Of a stretch of DNA of 43,327 nt, positions 8,822-16,875 are shown piece after piece. The position numbers were made by a program, and so were the translations under genes. Location: contig JAGWSF010000080.1 in assembly GCA_028876385.1 (NCBI GenBank), positions 1 to 43,327 of the forward strand. Direction: 5' to 3'. The notes beneath the pieces were generated by a model that searched no databases, was not told where the DNA came from, and was given only the letters and a program-made list of their open reading frames with translations. Position 1 is the stretch's first letter. Every line of letters begins with the position of its first letter. This stretch comes from Acidobacteriota bacterium. Lineage in GTDB: Bacteria; Actinomycetota; Acidimicrobiia; Acidimicrobiales; Palsa-688.

Positions 8822-9703
8822 TCCGTGGTCGCAGCGGTGCTGGCCGCCGGTTGCTCCTCGGGCGGGATCGAGAACCTGTCCTTCCCGCCTCCGCCGCTCA
8901 CCACCGCCTCGCTGCCGGCCCCGGCCCCGACCCTGCCCCCCGGGCTGGCGGCGCAGAACGAGACGCCCGTCGCCGGGGTGACCACCACCACCGCTCCGCT
9001 GGTGTCGCCCGGGCCGGCGTCGATCAACGGCACGGTAACCGGACCCCAGGGTCCCGTCGCCGGGGCCACCGTCGAGGCCGACCGCTTCGTCGGCGACGCC
9101 TCCGCCCCGGTGCGCACCCAGACCGCGGCCGACGGCACCTGGGCCTTCCGCGGCATCCTCGGTGGCCAGTACCGCATCCGGGCCTGGCTGGCCCCCGACC
9201 TCGACATGGAGACCCCGGTGTCGGTGTTCGTGGTCGCCGGTCAGCCCCAGACGGTGTCCCTCCAGGTGGCCTCCTACGCCGACCTGCAGCTACAGACCAG
9301 CCTCGCACCCGCGGCTCCAGCCGTGGGGCAGCCGACCAACCTGGCCGTCCAGGTCAACAAGCTGTCCATCGACGCCAACGGGGTTCTGGCCGCCACCCCC
9401 GTGGTCGCCGCTCCGGTCCTGCTCGTCAACGGATCGGGTTGGCAGGTGAACAACGGCAACCCCCTTCTCACCGACGCCGCCGGCCAGGCGGTGTTCGAGG
9501 TCGAGTGCACCGCGGTCGGCTCCGACCCTCTCGCCGCTCAGGCCGGTTCCGACCCGCCGGTGGCGCTGAAACTTCCCTCCTGCGCCCCGCCGCCCACGAC
9601 CACCACCACCCTCCTCGGACCCGGGGTCACCTCGACGACCTGCCCCACCACCCCGCTGGGGGATCGGACGACGACCACCGTCCTGGCCTTCGGCCAGTGC
9701 TGA
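8801..9703 (+). CDS. putative secreted lipoprotein with an Ig/carboxypeptidase-regulatory-like repeat
   Basis: A 300-residue protein with an N-terminal signal and lipobox (VLAAGC, lipidated Cys at about residue 18), so it is probably anchored outside the cytoplasmic membrane. A Pro/Thr-rich linker follows, with TTTT runs. Residues 68-150 look like a carboxypeptidase-regulatory or prealbumin-like beta-sandwich (INGTVTGPQGPVAGATVEA, then DGTWAFRGILGGQYRI read in parts). The C-terminus is Thr-rich with several Cys. I do not recognise a specific function. The start is uncertain: GTG 8801 gives a good signal peptide, but the frame is open upstream without stop to CTG 8687, which would overlap the ygfZ stop and add an Arg/Ala-repeat n-region. 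Confidence 0.72.
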   Translation: MLRAAVLSVVAAVLAAGCSSGGIENLSFPPPPLTTASLPAPAPTLPPGLAAQNETPVAGVTTTTAPLVSPGPASINGTVTGPQGPVAGATVEADRFVGDASAPVRTQTAADGTWAFRGILGGQYRIRAWLAPDLDMETPVSVFVVAGQPQTVSLQVASYADLQLQTSLAPAAPAVGQPTNLAVQVNKLSIDANGVLAATPVVAAPVLLVNGSGWQVNNGNPLLTDAAGQAVFEVECTAVGSDPLAAQAGSDPPVALKLPSCAPPPTTTTTLLGPGVTSTTCPTTPLGDRTTTTVLAFGQC

Positions 9704-9720
9704 GCGGTCCCGCAAGTCGC

Positions 9721-9741
9721 TGGGGGTAGCGGCGGCCCCCA
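9721..9741 (+). terminator. candidate hairpin between lipoprotein gene and trpC
   Basis: TGGGGG (9721-9726) pairs with CCCCCA (9736-9741) around a 9-base loop, just after the lipoprotein stop codon. There is no T tract, so it would be a weak or non-canonical terminator, or an mRNA 3' end stabiliser. The trpC promoter starts 4 bp later. Confidence 0.35.
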
Positions 9742-9744
9742 AGG

Positions 9745-9759
9745 TAGGCTCAGGCACTC
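9745..9759 (+). promoter_or_regulatory. candidate promoter of trpCFBA
   Basis: TAGGCT at 9745-9750 lies 9 bp before the trpC ATG, which would give a leader of only about 0-3 nt. It follows the candidate hairpin. This could make trpC-trpF-trpB-trpA a separately transcribed unit. Confidence 0.5.
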
Positions 9760-10551
9760 ATGGCGACCACCTACCTCGACCGTATCGTCGCCGCTCACCG
9801 CGCCGAAGCCGCCGCCGACCGGCGGGACCGGGCGGCCCTCGAGGTCGAGGCCGCCGGGGCCGCCCCGGCTCGGGGCTTCGAGGCCGCGCTACGGGAATCG
9901 CCCACCGTGGCGGTCATCTCCGAGATCAAGCGGCGCAGCCCGAGCAAGGGCGATCTCGCCGCCGACCTCGATCCCGCCGAGCTGGCCCGCAGCTACCGAC
10001 GGGGCGGGGCGGCGGCGCTGTCGGTGCTCACCGACCGGGACTTCTTCGCCGGGTCGGTGGCCGACCTCACCGCCGCCCGGGCGGCGGTGGACCTGCCGGT
10101 GCTGCGCAAGGATTTCACGGTGTCGCCCCTCGACGTCCTCGACGCCCGGATCATGGGCGCCGACGCCGTGCTGCTCATCGTCGCCGCTCTCGGGTCCGAC
10201 GAGTTGCCGGAGCTGCTCGGGTTGGCCCGGGCGAGCGGTATCGACGCCCTGGTGGAGGTCCACGACGAGGCCGAAGCGGAGCGGGCCCTGGCCGCCGGGG
10301 CCAGCCTGATCGGGGTCAACCAGCGGGATCTGTTCACCTTCGAGGTGGACACCGACCGGGCCTGCCGGGTGGCTGCCGTTCTGCCCGACTCGGTGACCCG
10401 GGTGGCCGAATCGGGGATACGCGACGGCGACGACGTCCGGCGGCTGGCCGACGCCGGGTTCGCCGCGGTGCTCGTCGGTGAGACCCTGGTGCGCTCCTCC
10501 GACCCGGCCCGCACCCTGGCCGAGATGCGGGTGGATCGGGCCCGTACCTGA
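9760..10551 (+). CDS. trpC: indole-3-glycerol phosphate synthase
   Basis: TrpC cyclises carboxyphenylamino-deoxyribulose phosphate to indole-3-glycerol phosphate, a TIM barrel reaction. The 263-residue protein is monofunctional. Active-site segments are intact: SEIKRRSPSKG (Glu55, Lys57), LRKDFTV, ALVEVHDEAE, GVNQRDL, VAESGI and VLVGETLV. The first 40 residues form the usual N-terminal helical extension beginning with YLDRIVAAHR. It is followed directly by trpF through a TGATG overlap, the order seen where the two functions are fused in enterobacteria. Confidence 0.96.
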   Translation: MATTYLDRIVAAHRAEAAADRRDRAALEVEAAGAAPARGFEAALRESPTVAVISEIKRRSPSKGDLAADLDPAELARSYRRGGAAALSVLTDRDFFAGSVADLTAARAAVDLPVLRKDFTVSPLDVLDARIMGADAVLLIVAALGSDELPELLGLARASGIDALVEVHDEAEAERALAAGASLIGVNQRDLFTFEVDTDRACRVAAVLPDSVTRVAESGIRDGDDVRRLADAGFAAVLVGETLVRSSDPARTLAEMRVDRART

Positions 10552-11246
10552 TGTTCATCAAGATCTGCGGGATCACCTCCGAGGAGGACGCGCTGCTCGC
10601 CGTGGCCATGGGGGCCACCGCCGTCGGCTTCGTGTTCGCTCCGTCCCCCCGCCAGGTGGCTCCCCAGATCGCCTCCGACATCGCCAAGCGGCTCCCCCCG
10701 GAGGTGATCACCGTCGGTGTCTTTCGTGACGAGGTCCCCCAGCGGGTGTCCGACGTGGCCCACGCCGCCGGGCTGCGGGCGGTGCAGCTCCACGGGCACG
10801 AGACGCCCGACATGGCCAAGTGGTTGAAGACCCGGGTGCCCATGGTCATCCAGGCCTTCTCGGCCGGGGACATCCGGGTGCGCCGGGCCGGCGAGTACGG
10901 CGTGGACGCCGTGCTACTGGACGCGCCCAGCCCGGGGTCGGCCCAGCTGTTCGACTGGTCCCTCGCCGCCGAGGTGCCGGCCGGCCAGCGGGTCATCGTC
11001 GCCGGTGGTCTCGACTCCACCAACGTGGAGAGGGCCATCGCCCAGACCGGCTGCTGGGGAGTGGACGTCTCGTCGGGGGTGGAGTCGCGGCCCGGGACCA
11101 AGGACCCGATCAAGGTGAGAGCATTCATACAGGCCGCCCAGCGAGGTTTCGCCGCCATCGGCGACGCCTCGTTCGAGGAGCTGGCCGGGGACGAACCGGC
11201 CTTGGAACCGGCGACCGACGTATACGACTGGCAGGAGGATCAGTGA
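10551..11246 (+). CDS. trpF: phosphoribosylanthranilate isomerase
   Basis: TrpF isomerises phosphoribosylanthranilate. The general-base Cys is in FIKICGIT at residue 6, and the general-acid Asp is in [10 protein letters not shown]. Other family motifs are [34 protein letters not shown] and [16 protein letters not shown]. The loop after the catalytic Asp normally reads GGTG before the FDW motif; here it is [10 protein letters not shown], so that glycine loop is altered. The protein has 231 residues including an acidic tail of about 25 residues (ending VYDWQEDQ) beyond the usual end. A dedicated TrpF is notable in an actinobacterium, where PriA commonly does this step. Confidence 0.93.
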   Translation: MFIKICGITSEEDALLAVAMGATAVGFVFAPSPRQVAPQIASDIAKRLPPEVITVGVFRDEVPQRVSDVAHAAGLRAVQLHGHETPDMAKWLKTRVPMVIQAFSAGDIRVRRAGEYGVDAVLLDAPSPGSAQLFDWSLAAEVPAGQRVIVAGGLDSTNVERAIAQTGCWGVDVSSGVESRPGTKDPIKVRAFIQAAQRGFAAIGDASFEELAGDEPALEPATDVYDWQEDQ

Positions 11247-12421
11247 ACGCAGCGGTGCACATGACCGACCCGGGCCCCGACGGGCGCTTCGGCGACTTCG
11301 GTGGGAGGTTCATCCCCGAATCGCTGGTGCCCGCCTGCCTGGAGGTGGAGCAGGCGTTCCGCTCGGCCTGGGCCGATCCGGCGTTCCGGGGGCGCCTCGA
11401 TGACCTCCTGCGCGACTACGCCGGGCGCCCCACCCCGGTCACCGAGGCCAAGCGGCTGTCGGAGGAGCTCGGGGTGCGGGTCCTGCTCAAGCGGGAGGAC
11501 CTGACCCACACCGGCTCCCACAAGATCAACAATGTCCTCGGTCAGGGGCTGCTGACCCTCCAGATGGGCAAGACCCGGATGCTGGCCGAGACCGGCGCCG
11601 GCCAGCACGGGGTGGCCAGCGCCACCGCCGCCGCCCTGTTCGGGCTCGAGTGCGTCGTCTACATGGGGGAGGTGGACACCGAGCGCCAGGAGCTCAACGT
11701 GTTCCGGATGCGCCTGCTCGGAGCCGAGGTCCGCCCCGTGCGCTCGGGCAGCCGGACCCTCAAGGACGCCGTCAACGAGGCGCTACGGGACTGGGTGGCC
11801 ACGGTGGAGCACACCCACTACTGCATCGGGTCGGTGATGGGACCGCACCCGTTCCCGTGGATGGTCCGGGAGCTCCAGAGCGTGGTCGGCCACGAGGCCC
11901 GTGAGCAGTGCCGGGCCCTTCTCGGCGGCGCCGACCCCGACCTGGTGCTGGCGTGTGTGGGCGGCGGCTCCAACGCCGCGGGCACCTTCGCCGGTTTCGT
12001 CGAGACCGGAGCCGACCTGGTCGGCGTCGAAGCGGCGGGGGGCGCGGCGATGGACCGGGGTATCCCGGGGGTCCTCCACGGCATGCGGTCCTATCTGCTG
12101 CAGGACGAATGGGGCCAGATCCTCGAAGCCGAGTCGATCTCGGCGGGGCTGGACTATCCGGGCATCGGGCCCGAGCACTCCTACCTCGGTGACAGCGGGC
12201 GGGCCCGCTACGCCCAGGCCCACGACGACGAGGTGCTCGACGCGCTCCAGCTCCTCGCCCGCACGGAGGGCATCATCCCCGCTCTCGAGCCGGCCCATGC
12301 CCTGGCCTGGCTGGTCGGGGCGACCCGACGGGGTGAGGTCGAGGCCGGCTCCACGGTGCTGATGACCCTCTCCGGGCGCGGCGACAAGGACGCCGAGACG
12401 GTCATGGGCCTGCTCCAGTGA
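11243..12421 (+). CDS. trpB: tryptophan synthase beta subunit
   Basis: TrpB condenses indole with serine, using PLP, to form tryptophan. It is 392 residues from GTG 11243, which overlaps the trpF stop and has AGGAGG at 11233-11238, four bases upstream. ATG 11261 is possible but is too far from that site. The PLP lysine is Lys94 in HTGSHKINN, with [11 protein letters not shown], the phosphate-binding GGGSNA, and EPAHA near the C-terminus. The N-terminal [13 protein letters not shown] is the typical TrpB1 start. It pairs with TrpA, encoded next, in the alpha2-beta2 complex that channels indole. Confidence 0.96.
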   Translation: MNAAVHMTDPGPDGRFGDFGGRFIPESLVPACLEVEQAFRSAWADPAFRGRLDDLLRDYAGRPTPVTEAKRLSEELGVRVLLKREDLTHTGSHKINNVLGQGLLTLQMGKTRMLAETGAGQHGVASATAAALFGLECVVYMGEVDTERQELNVFRMRLLGAEVRPVRSGSRTLKDAVNEALRDWVATVEHTHYCIGSVMGPHPFPWMVRELQSVVGHEAREQCRALLGGADPDLVLACVGGGSNAAGTFAGFVETGADLVGVEAAGGAAMDRGIPGVLHGMRSYLLQDEWGQILEAESISAGLDYPGIGPEHSYLGDSGRARYAQAHDDEVLDALQLLARTEGIIPALEPAHALAWLVGATRRGEVEAGSTVLMTLSGRGDKDAETVMGLLQ

Positions 12422-13200
12422 ACGGGGTGGAGGTGGAGGCCCATCTCCGCCAGGTCCGGGCCGGGGGGCGCAAAATCCTGGTCACCTACGTCACCGGCGG
12501 GCTGGGGCCGGGGTGGGTCGACGCTCTGGAGGCCATGGTCGCGGCCGGCGCCGACCTGGTCGAGATCGGCATTCCCTACTCCGACCCGGTCATGGACGGC
12601 CCCACCATCCAGGAGGCCTCGGCCCGGGCCCTGGCCGAAGGAGCCAACCCGGCGTCCATCCTCGACGCCGTGGCCCGGGTCCCCGTGGCCGTGCCCCTGG
12701 TCGCCATGACCTACTACAACGTCGTGTTCCGCTCCGGCCACCAGCGCTTCGCCAGCCTGCTCGCCCAGGCCGGCGTGCGCGGCGCCATCGTGCCCGACCT
12801 GCCCCTGGAGGAGTCCGGAGAGTGGGAGGCCGAGGCCGAGGCCGCCGGGGTGGCCCCGGTGCTGCTCGCCGCCCCGGTCACCCCCGATGACCGGCTGGCC
12901 GAGATATGCCGACGCTCCCGGGGGTTCGTCTACGGCGTCAACCTGATGGGCGTCACCGGGGAGCGGGCCACGGTCTCCGGGGCCGCCGCGGTGCTGGCCC
13001 GCCGGCTCAAGGCGGCCACCGACCGCCCGGTGGTCATGGGCTTCGGGATATCCGGGCCCGACCAGGCGGTGGCCGCCGCCGCCGAGTCCGACGGGGTGGT
13101 GGTGGCCTCGGCCCTGATGCGCCTGCTGCTCGACGGGGCCGGTCCCGACGCCGTCGGGGCTGCTGTCGCCGACATCCGGCGGGCTCTCGACTCGGCCTGA
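12418..13200 (+). CDS. trpA: tryptophan synthase alpha subunit
   Basis: TrpA cleaves indole-3-glycerol phosphate to indole and glyceraldehyde-3-phosphate. It has 260 residues from GTG 12418 (GTGA overlap with trpB). The catalytic residues are at the canonical numbers, Glu49 in [10 protein letters not shown] and Asp60 in [31 protein letters not shown] and GFGISGPDQ are recognisable family segments. It is the last gene of the supra-operon; the next gene is convergent, 45 bp away. Confidence 0.96.
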   Translation: MNGVEVEAHLRQVRAGGRKILVTYVTGGLGPGWVDALEAMVAAGADLVEIGIPYSDPVMDGPTIQEASARALAEGANPASILDAVARVPVAVPLVAMTYYNVVFRSGHQRFASLLAQAGVRGAIVPDLPLEESGEWEAEAEAAGVAPVLLAAPVTPDDRLAEICRRSRGFVYGVNLMGVTGERATVSGAAAVLARRLKAATDRPVVMGFGISGPDQAVAAAAESDGVVVASALMRLLLDGAGPDAVGAAVADIRRALDSA

Positions 13201-13245
13201 GCGACGTCGTCTTGCGGCAGGTGGGTAACGCCGAGCGGCGCGGTG

Positions 13246-14190
13246 CTACCAGCGGGCCCGGTGGCGCTCCATCACCCCGAGCGCCGGTTCGTGCTCGGAC
13301 AGCTCCACCCCGCCCGGCAGGCGGCCGTGGAACCGGCCGAAGGGCTGCACGTAGTCGCTGGTGAGCAGGCCGAGGCGGATCCGCTGCAGGCGGGCCCCTT
13401 CCTCCTCGAAGCACAGCAGCGACCCGTCGTCGCCCCACAGCTCGTCGAGGTCGGCGGCGAAGCGGACGGGGGGAGCCTCCACGGCGCGCCCGTTGACCCA
13501 CACGGTGCGCTCGCTCATCGACTCGGCGTCGTGGATGCCGCGCACCAGGTTCCACACCACCGGCCATCCGTCGACGGTGGTACCGACGCCGGCCGACCAC
13601 TCCCATTCGGTCACCCGGGCGTGGTAGCCGGCCGACTGGTCGAGCAGGCCCAGGGCCGACACCGGCCGGACCTCCATGCCGAGGGTCAGGTGGCCGTCGG
13701 CGCGCACCGGCGTCTTGCGGGTCCAGATGTAGGAGCGGCCGTGGGGGCTGACTACCTCCACCGGATCGCCGACCGGGGTAAAGGCCACCTCCAGGCGGGC
13801 CGGGCCGGAACGCACCGTCATCTCCCGGGCGCTGACCTCCACCCGGCGGGGCGCCACGACCAGCGTCTCGGTCTCGAGCACCCCGCGGCGACGGTCCCAG
13901 ACGGCCCAGAAGCTCTGGGGAACCCCACCCACCCGGGCCCGGCCGGCGCTGATCATCAGGTCGGGGGCGAATATCCCGGCGTAGGTCCACTCCTTGAGCG
14001 GACGCCCGGAGCGGATGAGGGGCATCGGCTCGGGAGGTACCCGCACCGCCGGGCGGACCCGCCCGGGGGCCACGGCAGGGTCGGCGCCGGCGGGGCCCCA
14101 ACCGGTGCGCTCGACCGGCGGGCGGCGACCGGCGTCGCCGGGCGACGCCGACGGCGGCGCACCGGCCGATCGCCAGGGTTGGCCGATCAT
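13246..14190 (-). CDS. DUF2804 family protein
   Basis: A 314-residue protein resembling the DUF2804 family, whose function is unknown. Recognisable features are the early segment LKEWTYAGIFAPDLMIS, the aromatic-rich SFWAVWDRR, WTRKTPVRADG and WNLVRGIHDAESMSERT, with a C-terminal FGRFHG. The family has been compared with lipocalin-like AttH/CrtC proteins; I infer a soluble beta-rich fold because there is no signal peptide or membrane helix. The first 50 residues are a Pro/Arg-rich linker. ATG 14190 overlaps the stop of the upstream dehydrogenase (ATGA), so the two are one transcription unit and may act on the same substrate. Confidence 0.8.
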   Translation of the reverse strand: MIGQPWRSAGAPPSASPGDAGRRPPVERTGWGPAGADPAVAPGRVRPAVRVPPEPMPLIRSGRPLKEWTYAGIFAPDLMISAGRARVGGVPQSFWAVWDRRRGVLETETLVVAPRRVEVSAREMTVRSGPARLEVAFTPVGDPVEVVSPHGRSYIWTRKTPVRADGHLTLGMEVRPVSALGLLDQSAGYHARVTEWEWSAGVGTTVDGWPVVWNLVRGIHDAESMSERTVWVNGRAVEAPPVRFAADLDELWGDDGSLLCFEEEGARLQRIRLGLLTSDYVQPFGRFHGRLPGGVELSEHEPALGVMERHRARW

Positions 14191-15230
14191 GCGAACTCGA
14201 GCACCACTTTGACGTCTGTGGGCTGGCGGGTGTAAGCGTCGCGCCAGCTGTCGAGCGGCACCGACCGGGAGATGATCCGGCCCAGCCAGCCCTGGTCGGC
14301 GGCGGCCAGGGCCTTGGCCCCGGCTTCGTAGTGGCGGCGGTTGGCGTTGACCGAGCCGAACACCACGTCGTTCTCCAGGACCAGCCGGCGGTTGAGCAGC
14401 CCCACGTCGACCGACAGGTCCCGGCCGCCCGACGACACGCCGGTGAGGCAGACGATGCCGTTGGCGCCGGCGTGGTCCATCACGTCGAAGATGAGCGGGG
14501 CGACGCCGGTGCACTCGATGGCCACGTCCGGCTCGATGCCCGTGTCGGCCACCGTGCCGTGGTGGTAGTGGGCGCCGATGGCGGCCACCAGTTCGGGCTT
14601 GAGCCCGTCGGTGACCCGGTCCAGGACGTGCACCTCCAGGCCCCGCTCGACGCCGAGGAGGGCGGCCAGGAGCCCGATCGGGCCGGCCCCGGTGACCAGC
14701 ACGGTCTTGGGCCTCCAGTCGGCCCGGGTGCCGATGCGCTCGATGTGGTCCCAGGCTTTGGCCACCACCGTCGTCGGTTCGAGCAGCACGCCCAGGTTGC
14801 CCAGGGCCGAGTCCACCTTGACCACGAAATCGGGGGTGATGCGGTAGCGCTCCCGGGCGTATCCGTGGTGCTCCTTGATACCCCACTCGGTGTACTGACC
14901 GTTGCGGCACATGTCCCATTCGCCGATGGCGCAGTTGGAGCAGGGGACCGGATCGGGGCGCCGGACGATGGCCACCACCAGGTCGCCGGCGGTGAGGCCG
15001 GAGTCGGCCGGCGCTTCGATGATCTCGCCGAGGGACTCGTGGCCGATGGCCAGGCGCTCCTCGCCCGGGGGAGCCCAGCCGTATTCCCCGCCGATGATCT
15101 CCAGGTCGGTGCCGCACACGCCCACCGCCCGGGTCTTGACCAGGACGGGGCCGTCGGACTCGGGAGGTTCGGGGAGGTCGGTGAGATCCACCGAGTCCTT
15201 CTGGAGGGGCACAACCGTCACCGCGCGCAT
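14187..15230 (-). CDS. zinc-dependent glucose 1-dehydrogenase-like MDR oxidoreductase
   Basis: A 347-residue medium-chain dehydrogenase most like the archaeal/actinobacterial glucose 1-dehydrogenase branch. It has the catalytic zinc motif VGVCGTDLE with IGHESLGE, a zinc-lobe segment PCSNCAIGEWDMC, and the dinucleotide-binding TGAGPIGLLAA. The branch-typical segments VLLEPTTVVAKAWDH and NDVVFGSVNANRRHY are present. Substrate cannot be read from sequence; a sugar or polyol is likely. The frame is open to 15269, but ATG 15230 has TACGGT 6 bp upstream, so it is the likely start. It leads a two-gene operon with the DUF2804 gene and is divergent from the AlgH-family gene. Confidence 0.85.
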   Translation of the reverse strand: MRAVTVVPLQKDSVDLTDLPEPPESDGPVLVKTRAVGVCGTDLEIIGGEYGWAPPGEERLAIGHESLGEIIEAPADSGLTAGDLVVAIVRRPDPVPCSNCAIGEWDMCRNGQYTEWGIKEHHGYARERYRITPDFVVKVDSALGNLGVLLEPTTVVAKAWDHIERIGTRADWRPKTVLVTGAGPIGLLAALLGVERGLEVHVLDRVTDGLKPELVAAIGAHYHHGTVADTGIEPDVAIECTGVAPLIFDVMDHAGANGIVCLTGVSSGGRDLSVDVGLLNRRLVLENDVVFGSVNANRRHYEAGAKALAAADQGWLGRIISRSVPLDSWRDAYTRQPTDVKVVLEFA

Positions 15231-15242
15231 GCACGCACCGTA
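15231..15242 (-). promoter_or_regulatory. candidate leaderless promoter of the GDH-DUF2804 operon
   Basis: On the minus strand TACGGT (15242-15237) is followed by 6 bp and the ATG at 15230. No Shine-Dalgarno is visible. Confidence 0.5.
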
Positions 15243-15316
15243 GTCACCGGGGCGGCCCCGGGGGGCCATACCCCCCCCATCGCCGTGTCCGGCCCGGGCG
15301 GTGGCAAGCTGGAGGG

Positions 15317-15913
15317 GTGCTGCGCGCCGGGCGCCTGCTGGTCGCCAACCCCCTTCTGCCGGACCCCAACTTCGACCGCACCGTGGTGCTGCTCCTCGCC
15401 CACGGCGAGGAGGGGGCCCTCGGGTTGGTCCTCAACCGTCCCTCCCAGATGGAGGTCGGGGATCCGCTGCCCCAGTGGGAGCACCTGGCCGCCGAGCCGG
15501 CGGTCCTCTTCCTCGGGGGGCCAGTCCAGCACCAGGCGGTGATCTGTCTGGCCCGCAGCGACCCCGGGGCCAGCCGCCCCGGCGACCCGACCCCGGCGGC
15601 GGGAACCGAGGCGGTGACGCCGCCCGGCGACTGGAAGGAGGTGGCCCCCGGTATCGGGACCGTCGACTTGGACCAGGACCCGGGCCGGGTGGGCGATGCG
15701 GTGGGCGAGGTGCGCATGTTCGCCGGCTACGCCGGATGGTCGGCGGGCCAGCTCGAGGGGGAGATAGACGCCGGGGCGTGGTGGGTGGTCGACGCCGAGA
15801 CGTCCGACGCCTTCACCCTCGACCCGGCCGAGCTGTGGAAGCAGGTCCTGCGCCGCCAGCCCTATCCGCTGGCTTTCGTGTCGTGGTACCCCGACGACCC
15901 CGCCCACCAGTAG
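15317..15913 (+). CDS. AlgH/YqgE (UPF0301) family protein
   Basis: A 198-residue protein with the family's N-terminal pattern LLVANPLLPDPNFDRTVVLLL, read here as LLVANPLLPD plus FDRTVVLLL. It continues with GALGLVLNRPS, LFLGGPVQ, the mid-protein FAGYAGWSAGQLEGE and WWVVDAE. The biochemical role of this widespread family is not settled. An insertion of about 25 residues after the VICLARSD segment carries Pro/Gly-rich sequence. The GTG start at 15317 is supported by the conserved N-terminus. A CAAGCT hexamer lies 6 bp upstream, a possible weak -10 for a leaderless message, while the GGAGGGG next to the start is too close to be an ordinary Shine-Dalgarno. Confidence 0.88.
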   Translation: MLRAGRLLVANPLLPDPNFDRTVVLLLAHGEEGALGLVLNRPSQMEVGDPLPQWEHLAAEPAVLFLGGPVQHQAVICLARSDPGASRPGDPTPAAGTEAVTPPGDWKEVAPGIGTVDLDQDPGRVGDAVGEVRMFAGYAGWSAGQLEGEIDAGAWWVVDAETSDAFTLDPAELWKQVLRRQPYPLAFVSWYPDDPAHQ

Positions 15914-15933
15914 CCCGCCCACCCGTATCCCGC

Positions 15934-15966
15934 CCGCGGCCCCCGCGGCCCCCGCGGCCCTCGCGG
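15934..15966. repeat. 9-bp tandem repeat between convergent genes
   Basis: Three copies of CCGCGGCCC plus a partial fourth fill most of the 56-bp gap between the AlgH-family and transglutaminase-like genes. Each unit contains the palindrome CCGCGG. It may act as a bidirectional transcription end, but there is no T tract. Confidence 0.7.
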
Positions 15967-15969
15967 ACC

Positions 15970-16875
15970 TCAGGCCAGTCGTGTCAAATCTACTGTCACG
16001 TCCAGGCCGGCGGTGGGGCCGCCGTGGAAGATGCCCTTGACGGGGGGCACGTCGGAGTAGTCCCGGCCGCGGGCGACGAGGACGTGGTGCTCGCCCGTGG
16101 AGCGCCCCGCGGTGGGGTCCACGGGGGTCCAGTCGCCGGCCCAGTACTCGATCCACGCGTGGCTCTCGCCTCTGACCGTCTGGCCGACCTCGGCGTCTCC
16201 GTGGGGGTGGACGTAGCCCGAGCAGTAACGGGCCGGGATGGCCATGGCCCGCAGCACCGCCAGGGACAGGTGGGCGAAGTCCTGGCACACCCCCTCGCCG
16301 CCCTCCCACGCCTGGACGGCCGAGGTGTGCACCCCGGTCGTGCCGGCCACGTACCGGAGCTGCTCGCCGACCCAGGCCACCGCCGCTTCGGCGGCCGCCG
16401 CCGGCCCCGACCCGCCGGGCCCGGTGCTCGACGACCGGATGGAGGCGGCCACCTCGTCGAGCCGCTCATCGCGGGGCACCTGGGCGGTGGGGGCCAGGAA
16501 CTCGGCGTGTCGGCCACCGGTGGCCGATTCGAGCTCGGCCCAGGTCAGCGTGGAGGGGCTGGCCCGGAACCACTCCAGGCCCGGCAGCGGCGTCCCGTCG
16601 AACACGTCGCCGGGACTGTGCGACGTCTCGACCACCGACCGGCCGGTGATCACCAGCTCGTCGTGGGCCTGCTGGAGGTCGAAGGCGTGGACGACCGTGC
16701 CCCAGTAGTCGACGTAGCCGAACAGAGTGGTGGCCGGCTCGACGGTCACCCGGGAGTCGAGGACCAGCTGCCAGGGGGTGGTCAGGGGAGTCAGGCGCGT
16801 CTCGTTGTAGGACGACTGCACCGGCGCGGCGTAGCGGTAGCGGCTGACGTGCTCGACTCGGATGCGGTAGGTCAC
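15970..16875 (-). CDS. transglutaminase-like cysteine peptidase family protein
   Basis: A 301-residue protein with the bacterial transglutaminase-like N-terminal beta domain (TYRIRVEHVSRYRYAAPV, then SYNETRLTP) and a papain-like catalytic domain. The Cys-His-Asp triad is visible in GVCQDFAHL, ESHAWIEYW and PVDPTAGR. Such proteins usually cut or ligate peptide bonds; there is no signal peptide, so it acts in the cytoplasm. GTG 16875 overlaps the alpha-E gene stop (GTGA), with GGAGAG just upstream. It is the third gene of the ATP-grasp/alpha-E/transglutaminase operon, a recurring association that has been proposed to make or process peptide-like products. Confidence 0.92.
   Translation of the reverse strand: MTYRIRVEHVSRYRYAAPVQSSYNETRLTPLTTPWQLVLDSRVTVEPATTLFGYVDYWGTVVHAFDLQQAHDELVITGRSVVETSHSPGDVFDGTPLPGLEWFRASPSTLTWAELESATGGRHAEFLAPTAQVPRDERLDEVAASIRSSSTGPGGSGPAAAAEAAVAWVGEQLRYVAGTTGVHTSAVQAWEGGEGVCQDFAHLSLAVLRAMAIPARYCSGYVHPHGDAEVGQTVRGESHAWIEYWAGDWTPVDPTAGRSTGEHHVLVARGRDYSDVPPVKGIFHGGPTAGLDVTVDLTRLA

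Noticed and set aside
15934..15966. 9-bp CCGCGGCCC repeats as a CRISPR-like array
   Set aside because: No spacers, only three units, and no cas genes nearby. It is a simple tandem repeat.
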